DNA of 64,000 nt from Maricaulis sp. GTDB lineage: Bacteria; Pseudomonadota; Alphaproteobacteria; Caulobacterales; Maricaulaceae. The stretch covers positions 1-64,000 of the forward strand of contig NZ_JADFAJ010000010.1 of the NCBI RefSeq assembly GCF_015665295.1, read 5' to 3'. A model generated the notes under the pieces. That model was given only the letters and a program-made list of their open reading frames with translations, had not been told where the DNA came from and did no database searches. A program made the translations under genes and the position numbers. Positions 9,924 to 19,805 of the stretch are shown one piece after another. Each line of letters opens with the position of its first letter. The first letter of the stretch is position 1.

Positions 9924-10519
9924 CCATCGGGCTGATCGACACGGGCTGCGCCAACCTCGCGTCGGTCCGGTTTGCGCTCGAGCGGGCGCAGCTGGACTAC
10001 CGCGTGATCGATACGCCGGCCGGCATGGAGGGGTGTCAACGTTTCATCCTGCCCGGTGTCGGTGCGGCCGGACCGGCCATGCAGCGCCTGCGCGCCGCCG
10101 GCTGGGACCGCGCCCTGGCAGCCGATGCGCGCCCGCTCCTTGGGATTTGTCTGGGCATGCAGATGCTGTTCGAGCGCTCGGCCGAGGGACATGTCGATTG
10201 CCTGGGCCTGATCCCCGGCGCCATCGAAAAACTGCCGCCGCCCGTCGAGGGTGTCTGGCCGCACATGGGCTGGAATGCGCTTGAGGCGCTTGATCAGGAC
10301 GAACCTCTGCTCGCCGGTATCGAGGCAGGAGAGCATGTCTATTTCGTGCACGGCTTCTTTGCTCCGCCCGGTCCGGCGACCATGGCGATTTGTGACTATG
10401 GCCGCCCGGTGTCCGCACTGGTTCGTCATGGTCATGTTGCCGGTTGCCAGTTCCACCCGGAACGATCCGGTGCTGCCGGCGCGCGCATTCTGGCGAATTT
10501 TGCAATGAGTCCGAGATGA
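9920..10519 (+). CDS. hisH: Imidazole glycerol phosphate synthase, glutaminase subunit
   Basis: 199 residues, class I glutamine amidotransferase that supplies ammonia to HisF. The nucleophile elbow GICLGMQM holds the catalytic Cys, and QFHPERSGAAGA the catalytic His. The start overlaps the hisDB stop by 4 nt. The N-terminus (DTGCANLASV) and the ERSGAAGA ending resemble the enterobacterial type rather than the usual alphaproteobacterial HisH. Confidence 0.94.
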   Translation: MTIGLIDTGCANLASVRFALERAQLDYRVIDTPAGMEGCQRFILPGVGAAGPAMQRLRAAGWDRALAADARPLLGICLGMQMLFERSAEGHVDCLGLIPGAIEKLPPPVEGVWPHMGWNALEALDQDEPLLAGIEAGEHVYFVHGFFAPPGPATMAICDYGRPVSALVRHGHVAGCQFHPERSGAAGARILANFAMSPR

Positions 10520-11250
10520 TACTTTATCCAGCAATCGACCTTCTGGATGGTCGCGTCGTGCGCCTCCACAAGGGCGCGTTCGACGCTGTCACCGATTATG
10601 GCGATGATCCGCGGTCCGTTGCCGAGCAGTTTGGCGAGGCGGGGGCGGTATGGATCCATGTCGTCGATCTCAGCGGTGCCCGCGATGGCGCCCGCCGCCA
10701 GGGTGAGATTATCCGGACAATCTGCGAAACCGGCCTGCGCGTGCAGACCGGCGGCGGCGTCCGCTCTGCCGAGGATATCGAGGACCTGCTGGCCAGCGGT
10801 GTCGAGCGGGTGATTGTCGGATCACTTGCCGTGACCCAGCCGGAGACGGTCCGCGATTGGCTCGGCCGCTATGGTGGCGACCGCCTGACCCTGGCGCTTG
10901 ATGTGCGACAGATCGCGGGACGATATCGTCCCGCTTTGAAGGGGTGGACCGATACGACTGACACCACGCTGGAAACCGTGATTGCGGCCTATGCGGACAG
11001 TGGTCTGGCCCATGCCCTTGTCACGGATATCGGCCGCGACGGCGATCTGTCCGGTCCCAATATCGGCCTGTATACGCGACTCGCTGCGGATTACCCTGGC
11101 ATCGCGTGGCAGGCATCGGGCGGCGTGTCCTCGCTGGATGATCTGCGCGCCGCGAAAACCTCCGGCGCGGCCGGTGCCATCACCGGCAAGGCGCTCTATG
11201 AGGGACGGTTCACCGTAGCGGAGGCAATCGCATGCTTGCGCGACGGATAA
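10516..11250 (+). CDS. hisA: ProFAR isomerase
   Basis: 244 residues from ATG 10516, overlapping the hisH stop by 4 nt; a longer upstream reading lies inside hisH and is rejected. HisA is a (beta-alpha)8 barrel converting ProFAR to PRFAR. The N-terminal [15 protein letters not shown] supplies the first catalytic aspartate and [13 protein letters not shown] the second, with phosphate-binding GG motifs ([14 protein letters not shown]). It overlaps hisF by 19 nt. Confidence 0.94.
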   Translation: MILYPAIDLLDGRVVRLHKGAFDAVTDYGDDPRSVAEQFGEAGAVWIHVVDLSGARDGARRQGEIIRTICETGLRVQTGGGVRSAEDIEDLLASGVERVIVGSLAVTQPETVRDWLGRYGGDRLTLALDVRQIAGRYRPALKGWTDTTDTTLETVIAAYADSGLAHALVTDIGRDGDLSGPNIGLYTRLAADYPGIAWQASGGVSSLDDLRAAKTSGAAGAITGKALYEGRFTVAEAIACLRDG

Positions 11251-11999
11251 TTCCCTGTCTCGACGTGCGCGATGGGCGCGTGGTCAAGGGCGTGCGTTTT
11301 CGCGATCACGAGGATGTCGGGGATATCGTCGACCTCGCCCGGCGCTATGCCCGCGAGGGAGCTGACGAGCTGGTTTTCTATGATATCGCGGCCAGTGCAC
11401 GCGGTCGCACCGTGGAGCCGGAATGGGTCAGCGCGGTCGCGCGCGAGCTCGATATTCCCTTTTGCGTCGCGGGCGGCATCCGATCGGTCGACGATGCGCG
11501 GGCGCGCCTGTTTGCCGGGGCGGACAAGATCTCCGTGAACACGCCAGCCCTGGAGCACCCTGACATCATTGACCGGCTGGCCGCTGAGTTCGGCAGCCAG
11601 TGCGTGGTCCTGGGCGTCGACAGCCGTATTATCGACGGGCAGTGGCGGGTGCACCAGTATACCGGCGATCCGGACAAGACCGTGATCGGCCATCGCCGTA
11701 CGCTGGACTGGATTGCCGAGGGAATCGACCGCGGTGCCGGCGAGGTCGTGCTCAACTGCATGGACCAGGACGGGGTCCGCGACGGGTATGATATCGAGCA
11801 ATTGCAGGCGGCACGGGCCTTGTGTTCCACACCTTTGATCGCGTCGGGCGGTGCGGGGCAAAAAGAGCACTTCAAATCCGTCTTCGATCTTGCCAAGGTC
11901 GATGGCGCGCTGGCGGCTAGCGTGTTTCACAAGGGGGTCATCGAGATCGGGCAGTTGAAGTCCTGGCTTGGTGGTGAAGGAATCAGGGTTCGACCATGA
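11232..11999 (+). CDS. hisF: Imidazole glycerol phosphate synthase, cyclase subunit
   Basis: 255 residues. HisF cyclises PRFAR with ammonia from HisH to give IGP and [21 protein letters not shown] carries the first catalytic Asp and the second lies in [13 protein letters not shown]; phosphate loops are VAGGIRS and IASGGAG. The wording [27 protein letters not shown] and the C-terminal [11 protein letters not shown] follow the E. coli HisF pattern closely, again unlike the alphaproteobacterial form that I recall. Confidence 0.95.
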   Translation: MLARRIIPCLDVRDGRVVKGVRFRDHEDVGDIVDLARRYAREGADELVFYDIAASARGRTVEPEWVSAVARELDIPFCVAGGIRSVDDARARLFAGADKISVNTPALEHPDIIDRLAAEFGSQCVVLGVDSRIIDGQWRVHQYTGDPDKTVIGHRRTLDWIAEGIDRGAGEVVLNCMDQDGVRDGYDIEQLQAARALCSTPLIASGGAGQKEHFKSVFDLAKVDGALAASVFHKGVIEIGQLKSWLGGEGIRVRP

Positions 12000-12622
12000 T
12001 GGATGCAAAAGCGCTCGACTGGAAAAAGGGCGATGGCCTGATCCCGGCGATCGTCCAGGACGTGGCGACCCGCCAGGTCCTCATGCTCGGCTACATGAAT
12101 GCCGACGCGCTCGCGGCAACGCTGGAGACCGGTAAAGTCCATTTCTTCTCGCGCTCCAAGCAGCGGCTGTGGAAGAAGGGCGAGACGTCCGGCAATACGT
12201 TCAAGCTGGTCAGCATTGCGGCCGATTGCGACAGCGACGCGTTGCTGGTCGAGGTCAAGCCCAAGGGCCCCGCCTGCCACACCGGAACAGTCGGCTGTTT
12301 TGGCGATGATCCGGGGCCGGGATTGGGCTTCCTCGCTCACTTGCGCGCCATCATCCGCAAGCGCAGGAAGGACAAGACCAAGGGGTCCTATGTCGGCAGC
12401 CTGATGGCCAAAGCGCCCAAGCGCCCGGCCCAGAAAGTCGGCGAGGAGGGCGTCGAGGTCGCCATGGCGGCCGTATCCGAGAGCAAGGAAGCCCTGGCTG
12501 GTGAAGCCGCGGATCTGCTCTTCCACCTGATGGTGCTGTTGGAATCGCGCGAGCTGGGTCTGGAAGACGTCGTCGACGTTTTGCGCAACCGTCACGCTGT
12601 CCGGGCGTCGAAGCCGGCTTGA
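11996..12622 (+). CDS. hisIE: PR-AMP cyclohydrolase / PR-ATP pyrophosphatase fusion
   Basis: 208 residues, 4-nt overlap with hisF. The N-terminal HisI domain (about 1-115) contains [18 protein letters not shown] and the zinc-binding [12 protein letters not shown]. The C-terminal HisE domain (about 120-205) shows the MazG-like metal motif [13 protein letters not shown] and the LFHLMVLL helix. Together they carry out steps 2 and 3. The fused form is typical of enterobacteria; alphaproteobacteria usually keep hisI and hisE apart. Last gene of the operon. Confidence 0.95.
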   Translation: MMDAKALDWKKGDGLIPAIVQDVATRQVLMLGYMNADALAATLETGKVHFFSRSKQRLWKKGETSGNTFKLVSIAADCDSDALLVEVKPKGPACHTGTVGCFGDDPGPGLGFLAHLRAIIRKRRKDKTKGSYVGSLMAKAPKRPAQKVGEEGVEVAMAAVSESKEALAGEAADLLFHLMVLLESRELGLEDVVDVLRNRHAVRASKPA

Positions 12623-12630
12623 GGCGGCGA

Positions 12631-12662
12631 CGCCCGGCTGCCGATCGTCAGTCGGCCGGGCG
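12631..12662. terminator. Hairpin after hisIE
   Basis: CGCCCGG at 12631-12637 pairs with CCGGGCG at 12656-12662, with an inner CCGA/TCGG extension. It overlaps the 3' end of the convergent gene and has no T-run. Possible bidirectional terminator. Confidence 0.35.
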
Positions 12663-13133
12663 CACGCAGCGAATCTGGGCTTCGATGCGTCCTTCAATTG
12701 GCGCGATGGACATGTAGATGGCATTGCTGCCGTCGCCATCGATCGGGGCGCCGTCATTGTCATACCTGTTGCCGGCTTCGAGTGCCGTACCGGCCGAGTC
12801 CATTGCTGCATCGAACCGGGTCCAGTCACTGACCGGGCAGGAAACAATGCGGTCCAGCTGGCCGAAGATCTGACGCAATCGCATGATGTTCTGCGCGTCG
12901 GCCGGAGCGTCCATGGTCAGATCTATTTCCCGCTCGCGACAGTAATCCGCGCTGACGGTGATCACGGTGCCATCGGGATAAACGCCACGTTCCGACCGTC
13001 CGCCTGTCTCGTCGCGCAGGATTTCGATGTCGCGGAGACGACGCTCGGAAAGATTGAAGGTGTAGCTGGTATGGTCGATGCAGCTGTCAACAGACAGCGT
13101 GGTCATGGCTGCGAGGGCAATTGCGGGGATCAT
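12648..13133 (-). CDS. Hypothetical secreted protein
   Basis: 161 residues from ATG 13133; a TTG one codon upstream is also possible. A short hydrophobic N-terminus (MIPAIALAAMTTLSVDSC) resembles a signal peptide. Cysteines at DSCIDH, DYCRERE, ISCPVSD and IRCVRPAD suggest a disulfide-stabilised periplasmic domain. I recognise no family. It converges with the his operon and has ~200 nt of non-coding sequence upstream with no clear promoter. Confidence 0.6.
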   Translation of the reverse strand: MIPAIALAAMTTLSVDSCIDHTSYTFNLSERRLRDIEILRDETGGRSERGVYPDGTVITVSADYCREREIDLTMDAPADAQNIMRLRQIFGQLDRIVSCPVSDWTRFDAAMDSAGTALEAGNRYDNDGAPIDGDGSNAIYMSIAPIEGRIEAQIRCVRPAD

Positions 13134-13335
13134 CAAGGCGGTTCCGTATTCATGGCATGCCGGGAATCGGCAGGCGATGAATTTTTATCGGACCGCGAAC
13201 CTGACTGCCATTCATTTGAGTGCCGGCCAGGCGCACCAAACGCAATCAGGCGTGGGCTTGCCGCGGCGCAAGGGGCGGGTTCAGCACCTGGCGGTCCCCC
13301 GGGGCAGTGCACAGACTGGGGTCGGACGTTCTGGT

Positions 13336-14121
13336 TCAGATCAAGCCTCGTGCCCGGACCAACTCCCGGCGTGATCGACTGACCGGCACATCCGTGCCAT
13401 CGCTCAAAACAAGCCGCAGATCACGGCCGTTACGCCGGCAGGTTTCGATGGCTCGATCCGCAACCCACCAGGACCGATGGGGTGTGAAGCCGAAGACTTC
13501 ACTGCCTGCCTTCAAGTCTGCGAGGCGTCCCCGTATGAATCGCCGCCCACCATCGGTGGTGATCTCCAGGTAATGATCCTGCGACCGGACATAAAGTGTT
13601 TCCGGTCCGATCGGTCCGCGTGCCGATGTCGGCTTGTCGGCCGTTTTCTCGGGCGCGGCTCCGCTGTCCAGATGTCGCCGCTCCCACGCGAAGCGCAGGA
13701 AGAGGACGAATCCGGCGACGATTACAACCGGTGCACCGATGAAGGGGATGAATTGGATCCACGGGTCGGCAGCGCGCGGCAATAAGGGCGTCGACTTCAA
13801 CGCGTGTATCTCGATCGCCACGACCGGGATCGCCACGAGGACGGCGCTCAAGGCGGCCAGCCAGGCGCCGACCAAGGTTGCGGGTGTGAAGCGGCTGAAC
13901 ATACGCTCGAGAATGACCGGCTGGAAGACCACTAGGGCGGCTGCGAGCAGCCAGAACGCGACGCGGTGGGGCAGCGAGAACTCGTCTGTGTCATAAGCAC
14001 CGCCGACGACGAAGGTCGATGTCATGAACAGCCAAACCCCGCAAAGCAGTCCGGCGTCGCGATGCCAGAGGACCGATGGCGTTGCGGTCTGCTTGGGACC
14101 ATTCGCGTCAATAAGCGACAT
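13336..14121 (-). CDS. Membrane-anchored LytTR-domain regulator
   Basis: 261 residues. Four hydrophobic segments in residues ~20-155 (for example LLCGVWLFMTSTFVVGG and ALVVFQPVIL) precede a C-terminal LytTR DNA-binding domain (about 170-260), recognised by LYVRSQDHYLEITTDGGRRFIRGRLADL and FGFTPHRSWWVADRAI. Such membrane-LytTR proteins control a few neighbouring genes, usually without a separate kinase. It diverges from an exported NTF2-like gene with a 102-nt gap that holds a repeated CAGGCAT, its most likely target. Start chosen at 14121; an earlier in-frame start would run into the intergenic region. Confidence 0.82.
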   Translation of the reverse strand: MSLIDANGPKQTATPSVLWHRDAGLLCGVWLFMTSTFVVGGAYDTDEFSLPHRVAFWLLAAALVVFQPVILERMFSRFTPATLVGAWLAALSAVLVAIPVVAIEIHALKSTPLLPRAADPWIQFIPFIGAPVVIVAGFVLFLRFAWERRHLDSGAAPEKTADKPTSARGPIGPETLYVRSQDHYLEITTDGGRRFIRGRLADLKAGSEVFGFTPHRSWWVADRAIETCRRNGRDLRLVLSDGTDVPVSRSRRELVRARGLI

Positions 14122-14146
14122 TTCGCGACGATATCCTGGCTGCGGA

Positions 14147-14171
14147 CAGGCATGCCCGGGCAAGCAGGCAT
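14147..14171. promoter_or_regulatory. Direct repeat in the LytTR/NTF2 divergent promoter
   Basis: CAGGCAT occurs at 14147-14153 and again at 14165-14171, in the same orientation with start-to-start spacing of 18 nt. LytTR proteins bind paired direct repeats, but usual spacings are nearer 21-22 nt, so this is only a candidate site. Confidence 0.25.
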
Positions 14172-14223
14172 CAGCTGCCGGGACGGCGGCAAACCTAACC
14201 CACACCATCAAAGGACATCAAAC

Positions 14224-14751
14224 ATGCGAAACACACTCTCCCTGATCGCCCTGGCCATCGCTCTGCCCCTGCTCGCGACCGACGCGCAGGCCCAGGAAAG
14301 ACGCGAAATTCCCGCCTATCGGGAGATCGGTATCGAAGCGGGCTCTGATCAACGCCAGGCCTTGCTGGACTTCCTGCGCTCCTACCGGGACGCGTGGAGC
14401 GAAGAGGACACCGATGCCTTCATCGCACTTCACACCGACGACTCGGAGTGGATCAACGCCTATGCCCGCATGTTCACCGACGCCTCGTCTCTTGCCGAGT
14501 TCCTCGAGACCCGGCTCTTTCCGGCTTTCGGTCCCGGGGTTTCGCGGACAGAAGCAGAAAACATGGCAATGATCTCCATGCGTGCGCTCGGTGAAGATGC
14601 GGCTGTGCTGCATCTCTACACGGACGGCAATCGGGGGCCTTCTGCCGTTGCGAGCCGTGAGCTGCGCCGCACCCATTTTCATCTCGTCCTGGTTCGGCAG
14701 TCCGGCCACTGGAAAGTCGCTCATACGGCCATCATGGATGCCCGCGACTAG
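14224..14751 (+). CDS. Exported NTF2/SnoaL-like protein
   Basis: 175 residues. Residues 1-23 are a signal peptide ending in ATDAQAQ. The mature part has the cone-like NTF2 fold pattern: LLDFLRSYRDAWSEEDTDAFIALHTDDSEWINAYA, then a beta-rich C-terminus (THFHLVLVRQSGHWKVAHTAIMD). This resembles DUF4440/SnoaL-type ligand-binding or ketosteroid-isomerase-like proteins; substrate unknown. An upstream extension in the same frame is rejected because ATG 14224 follows AAAGGA and gives the signal peptide. Probably controlled by the divergent LytTR regulator. Confidence 0.75.
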   Translation: MRNTLSLIALAIALPLLATDAQAQERREIPAYREIGIEAGSDQRQALLDFLRSYRDAWSEEDTDAFIALHTDDSEWINAYARMFTDASSLAEFLETRLFPAFGPGVSRTEAENMAMISMRALGEDAAVLHLYTDGNRGPSAVASRELRRTHFHLVLVRQSGHWKVAHTAIMDARD

Positions 14752-14768
14752 GTCCTGAGCTGAACGCC

Positions 14769-14858
14769 AAGCGCCCCCGCACCTGACGCAGGCGCCGCCG
14801 GCTGACCGGCGGATCAAAGGTGGCAGACGATGTCACGAGGTCAGTGTGGGGGCGCTTT
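14769..14858. terminator. Large branched hairpin between NTF2-like gene and hutC
   Basis: Arms 14769-14787 and 14840-14857 pair over about 18 bp with one bulged base and one G-U wobble, and the right arm runs into TTTT. The ~50-nt interior contains its own perfect 7-bp hairpin (CCGCCGG at 14795-14801, CCGGCGG at 14806-14812). It separates two convergent genes. The size and branching exceed an ordinary terminator. Confidence 0.6.
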
Positions 14859-14884
14859 TGCCGGGCCGTCGGTCGCCGACGTCT

Positions 14885-15619
14885 TTACGGCGCAAACCGC
14901 TCGCTCATCACATGGCGGTCGCCCGGATGGGTGAGCCGGGCGAGGGTGACGACGTCCTCGCCCTGGAAGGTCCGGCGCTCAAGGACCAGGCAGGCGGCGC
15001 CGGGGTCGATGTCGAGGCAGGCAGCGAGCTTTGGGTCGGAATTCATGGCGGAGACCGTGTGTTCGGCTTCTGTCCAGGGGGTCTGTCTCAGCAGCCAGCC
15101 GCCCGGGCCTTCGGCGGAAAAGTCGGTCTGGGCGACATCCGGCAGCAAGGCGAGATTGATCCAGCGCTCCTCCAGTTCGACCGGCTGGCCGTCAGCCGAA
15201 TGCAGGCAGCGGACATGTTGTACGCGCGCGCCGGGCAGGAGGCGCATCTGGCGGGCGATATCATCACTCGCCGGGAGGGTTTCGCTGCTCAGGCACTGGT
15301 ATCCATAGCGCTGGCCGCGCGCGGGAATGGCGCTGGCCATGTCGATGATCTTCAAGAGCGCCGCCGGGGCGTCCGGCTGGGCGACAAAGCTGCCGGCGCG
15401 GCGTTTTCGGATCACCAGCCCGTCCTCGGTAAGCGAGCGCAAGGCCCGGCTGACCGTCATCCGCGCGGTACCGAAATGATCGCACAAGTCAGCCTCGGAT
15501 GGCAGGCGATAGCCCGGCGCCCAGCTGCCGCTACGGATCCGTGCGAGGATGGCCTGGCGGATCTGGTCATAGACCGGACCCTCGCCATCAAGTTTCAGCT
15601 GGTCGCGCCAGTCGGTCAT
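14885..15619 (-). CDS. hutC: Histidine-utilisation repressor, GntR/HutC family
   Basis: 244 residues. The N-terminal winged helix (about 12-75; YDQIRQAILARIRSGSWAPGYRLPSEADL is the GntR signature) is followed by a UTRA ligand-binding domain (about 90-240; LEERWINLALLP). HutC proteins repress hut genes and are released by urocanate. It overlaps hutF by 4 nt on the same strand and a HutC-type palindrome lies in the hutF-hutI divergent region, so the repressor controls both transcription units and itself. Confidence 0.93.
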   Translation of the reverse strand: MTDWRDQLKLDGEGPVYDQIRQAILARIRSGSWAPGYRLPSEADLCDHFGTARMTVSRALRSLTEDGLVIRKRRAGSFVAQPDAPAALLKIIDMASAIPARGQRYGYQCLSSETLPASDDIARQMRLLPGARVQHVRCLHSADGQPVELEERWINLALLPDVAQTDFSAEGPGGWLLRQTPWTEAEHTVSAMNSDPKLAACLDIDPGAACLVLERRTFQGEDVVTLARLTHPGDRHVMSERFAP

Positions 15620-16989
15620 GAAGTCCAGTCCGCCATGATAGTCTGAAGGGTTGCCTCGTATCGCCGGGATACCGCCTCGCGGCAGACCGACCGGCCGTCC
15701 TTGACCCGGGCGATGCCCCCGACATGGACGCTGCGCACCTGCCGCGCGTCGCCGGCGAACAGCCAGCTGTCAATCAGCGCGTCACCGGAACGGCCGGCGA
15801 GGACCGGGTGCCGCTGGTCCAGCTCGACAAGGTCGGCGCGCTGACCGACGGCGATCCGGCCGGTAGCCTGTGCGATGGCCTGCGCGCCGCCCTGGCAGGC
15901 CGCATCAAACAGGTGACGGCCCGTGCTGACACCTGGCGCGGAGAGCACATTGCGCTCGCGTCGCGTCAGGCGCTGGCCGTATTCCAGCAGGCGCAGCTCT
16001 TCCGCCAGGTCGATGCGGATATGGCTGTCCGACCCGATGCCGATGCGCCCGCCAGCGGCGAGATAATCCATGGCGGGAAACAGCCCGTCGCCCAGGCTGG
16101 CCTCGGTCAGCGGACACAGGCCCGCGACCGCACCACTGGCAGCCAGATCGCGGATCTCCCCCGCGTCCATGTGGGTGGCATGGACCAGGCACCAGCTGTC
16201 ATTGACGGGTTGTTGGTCGAGGAAAAGCCGTACGGGCCGGGAGCCTGTGGTGTTGATACAGGCGTCGACCTCGGCGGTTTGCTCGGCGATGTGGATATGG
16301 ACCGGTCCGCCCTCGGCGAGCGGCAGGATCGTGTGAATATCATCCATGGAAGCGGCGCGCAGCGAGTGGGGCGCGATGCCGACGACGGCGTGTGGCAACC
16401 GGCCGGCATGGTGTCGCGCCCGTTCGACCAGCGTGGCGTAGAGATCGGGAGCGGCGATGAAGCGGCGCTGGCCCGGCGTTGCCGCGGCCTGATTGAAGCC
16501 GGCCCAGCGATAAAGGACGGGCAGCAAGGTCAGTGCGATGCCGGTCGTTTCGGCTGCGGCGCAGATCCGCGCCGCCATCTCGCCCGGGTCGTCATGGGGC
16601 GTGCCGTCCGGGGTGTGATGCAGATAGTGGAACTCGCCGATCGCGGTGAAGCCCGCCTCCAGCATCTCCACCTGCACCATGGCGGCGATCGCTTCCACCG
16701 CGTCCGGGTTCAGCCGGTCGAGGAAGCGGTACATGACGTCGCGCCAGGACCAGAAACTGTCCGTGCCGGGGCCGCGCCGTTCCGACAGTCCGGCCATGGC
16801 GCGCTGGAAAGCGTGCGAATGCAGGTTGGCCATGCCGGGCAGGGCTATGCCCAAGCGTGTGTCGTCTGGCTGCGCAGGCTCGCCAATGGTGAGCGTCATG
16901 ATGGTGCCATCGGGACCAACGTTAAGCCGGACATCCCGGGCCCAGCCATCGGGTAGCAGCGCTTGCTGGAGGTGAAAGTCAGTGGACAC
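15616..16989 (-). CDS. hutF: Formimidoylglutamate deiminase
   Basis: 457 residues, GTG start with GGGAG seven bases upstream. An amidohydrolase-fold enzyme that hydrolyses N-formimino-L-glutamate to N-formylglutamate and ammonia. Metal ligands are visible in ANLHSHAFQRAMAG, VHIHIAEQ, VHATHMD and IGIGSDSH. The presence of HutF with HutG shows the five-step route that ends in glutamate plus formate, rather than the formamide route. Confidence 0.95.
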   Translation of the reverse strand: MSTDFHLQQALLPDGWARDVRLNVGPDGTIMTLTIGEPAQPDDTRLGIALPGMANLHSHAFQRAMAGLSERRGPGTDSFWSWRDVMYRFLDRLNPDAVEAIAAMVQVEMLEAGFTAIGEFHYLHHTPDGTPHDDPGEMAARICAAAETTGIALTLLPVLYRWAGFNQAAATPGQRRFIAAPDLYATLVERARHHAGRLPHAVVGIAPHSLRAASMDDIHTILPLAEGGPVHIHIAEQTAEVDACINTTGSRPVRLFLDQQPVNDSWCLVHATHMDAGEIRDLAASGAVAGLCPLTEASLGDGLFPAMDYLAAGGRIGIGSDSHIRIDLAEELRLLEYGQRLTRRERNVLSAPGVSTGRHLFDAACQGGAQAIAQATGRIAVGQRADLVELDQRHPVLAGRSGDALIDSWLFAGDARQVRSVHVGGIARVKDGRSVCREAVSRRYEATLQTIMADWTS

Positions 16990-17027
16990 GGTGTCTCCCG
17001 GCTGGACAGACTCGAAAACCGGGATTT

Positions 17028-17041
17028 ATTGTATAGACAAT
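17028..17041. promoter_or_regulatory. HutC operator between hutF and hutI
   Basis: ATTGTATAGACAAT has perfect ATTGT/ACAAT arms around a 4-nt centre and contains TGTATAGACA, matching the HutC-site pattern that I recall (TGTATA-ACA core). It lies 39 nt upstream of the hutF start and 36 nt upstream of the hutI start, so one site could repress both divergent units. Confidence 0.75.
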
Positions 17042-17076
17042 TAACCGCTTGCAAAGCCCCCGGGGAGCACGTGCCC

Positions 17077-18281
<1,205 letters not shown>

Positions 18282-18285
<4 letters not shown>

Positions 18286-19805
18286 CAGCTGTGACCATCA
18301 AACCGGGCGCCATGGCGCTGGCCGACTGGGCGAAGATCTGGCGCGGGGCGGAGATCCGGATCGATGCCGCCGCGAAGGCCGATGTCGATGCCGCAGCGGC
18401 CACGGTCGATCGCCTGATCGCGTCGGGCCGGGCGGTCTATGGGCTCAATACCGGTTTCGGCAAGCTGGCCCAGACCCGTATCGCCGATGACGAGCTCGCG
18501 AGCTTGCAGGAACGTCTTGTCCTGTCCCACGCAGCCGGGATTGGAGATCCGCTCGATGCGCGCATCGTGCGCCTGATCATGGCGCTCAAGCTGGCCAGCC
18601 TCGGGCGCGGGGCGTCCGGCATTCGCTGGACCACGATCGAGGCCATGCAGGCGATGCTGGATGCCGATGTCCTGCCGGTGATCCCGTCACAGGGTTCGGT
18701 CGGCGCGTCGGGTGATCTGGCGCCGCTGGCCCATATGTCGGCCGCGCTGATCGGGGCCGGGGATGTCACGGTCAGGGGCGAGCGCATGCCGGCCTGCGAG
18801 GGTCTGGCCAGGGCCGGATTAGAACCGGTCCGGCTTGGTCCCAAGGAAGGTCTCGCCCTGCTGAACGGCACCCAGACCTCGACCGCGCTGGCGCTGGCCG
18901 GACTGTTCGAAGTCGAGGCGGGCTTCCAGGCGGCCCTCGTGTCCGGCGCGTTGAGCGTCGATGCCGCCAAGGGCTCGGTTGCCCCCTTTGATCCGCGTAT
19001 CCACACGCTGCGGGGCCATCCCGGGCAGATCGATGTGGCGGCGGCCCTGCGCACACTGCTCGGCGGGTCCGGCATCCTGAAAAGCCATGAAGGCTGCGAG
19101 AAGATCCAGGACCCGTACTGCCTGCGCTGTCAGCCCCAGGTCATGGGCGCGGTGCTCGACCTATTGCGTCAGGCCGGTGCCGTCCTGGAGCGCGAAGCCA
19201 ATGCGGTCACTGACAATCCACTCATCTTCACCGATACCGACGAAGCGGTTTCCGGCGGCAATTTTCACGCCGAGCCGGTTGCCTTCGCCGCTGACCAGAT
19301 CGCCATGGCAGCCTGCGAGATCGGCTCGATCTGCGAGCGTCGCATCGCGCTGCTGACCGATCCGGCGGTCTCCGGCCTGCCGGCTTTCCTGACGCCCAAT
19401 CCGGGCATAAATTCCGGTTTCATGATCGCCCATGTCACCGCGGCAGCGCTGGTTTCGGAGAACAAGCAGAAAGCCTATCCGGCTTCCGTCGACAGCATTC
19501 CGACCTCGGCCAACCAGGAAGACCATGTCTCGATGGCCACCCATGGCGCTTTCCGCCTTCTGAAAATGGCGGAAAACCTCCATGTCGTGGTGGGGGTGGA
19601 GCTGCTGTGCGGTGCCCAAGGCACGGATTTCCATGACGGGCTGGTCTCCTCGCCGCTGCTGGAAGCGGCCAAGGCGCTGTTGCGTGAAACGGTTCCCGCC
19701 TACGGCGATGATCGCTATTTTGCCGACGATATCGTCAGCGCACGCGATCTCGTGACGGGCAGGGGGCTTGTTGCAGCTGCGGGCGCGCTTCCCGGGATTG
19801 CCTGA
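18282..19805 (+). CDS. hutH: Histidine ammonia-lyase
   Basis: 507 residues from GTG 18282, which has AGGAGAG upstream and couples to the hutI stop; an internal ATG at 18312 is a weaker alternative. It deaminates histidine to trans-urocanate. The Ala-Ser-Gly of [13 protein letters not shown] forms the MIO cofactor, and [26 protein letters not shown]-like and [12 protein letters not shown] segments match the family. Confidence 0.96.

Noticed and set aside
13137-13335. Two short overlapping plus-strand frames in the gap before the LytTR gene
   Set aside because: No RBS, no domain, extend antisense into neighbouring genes.
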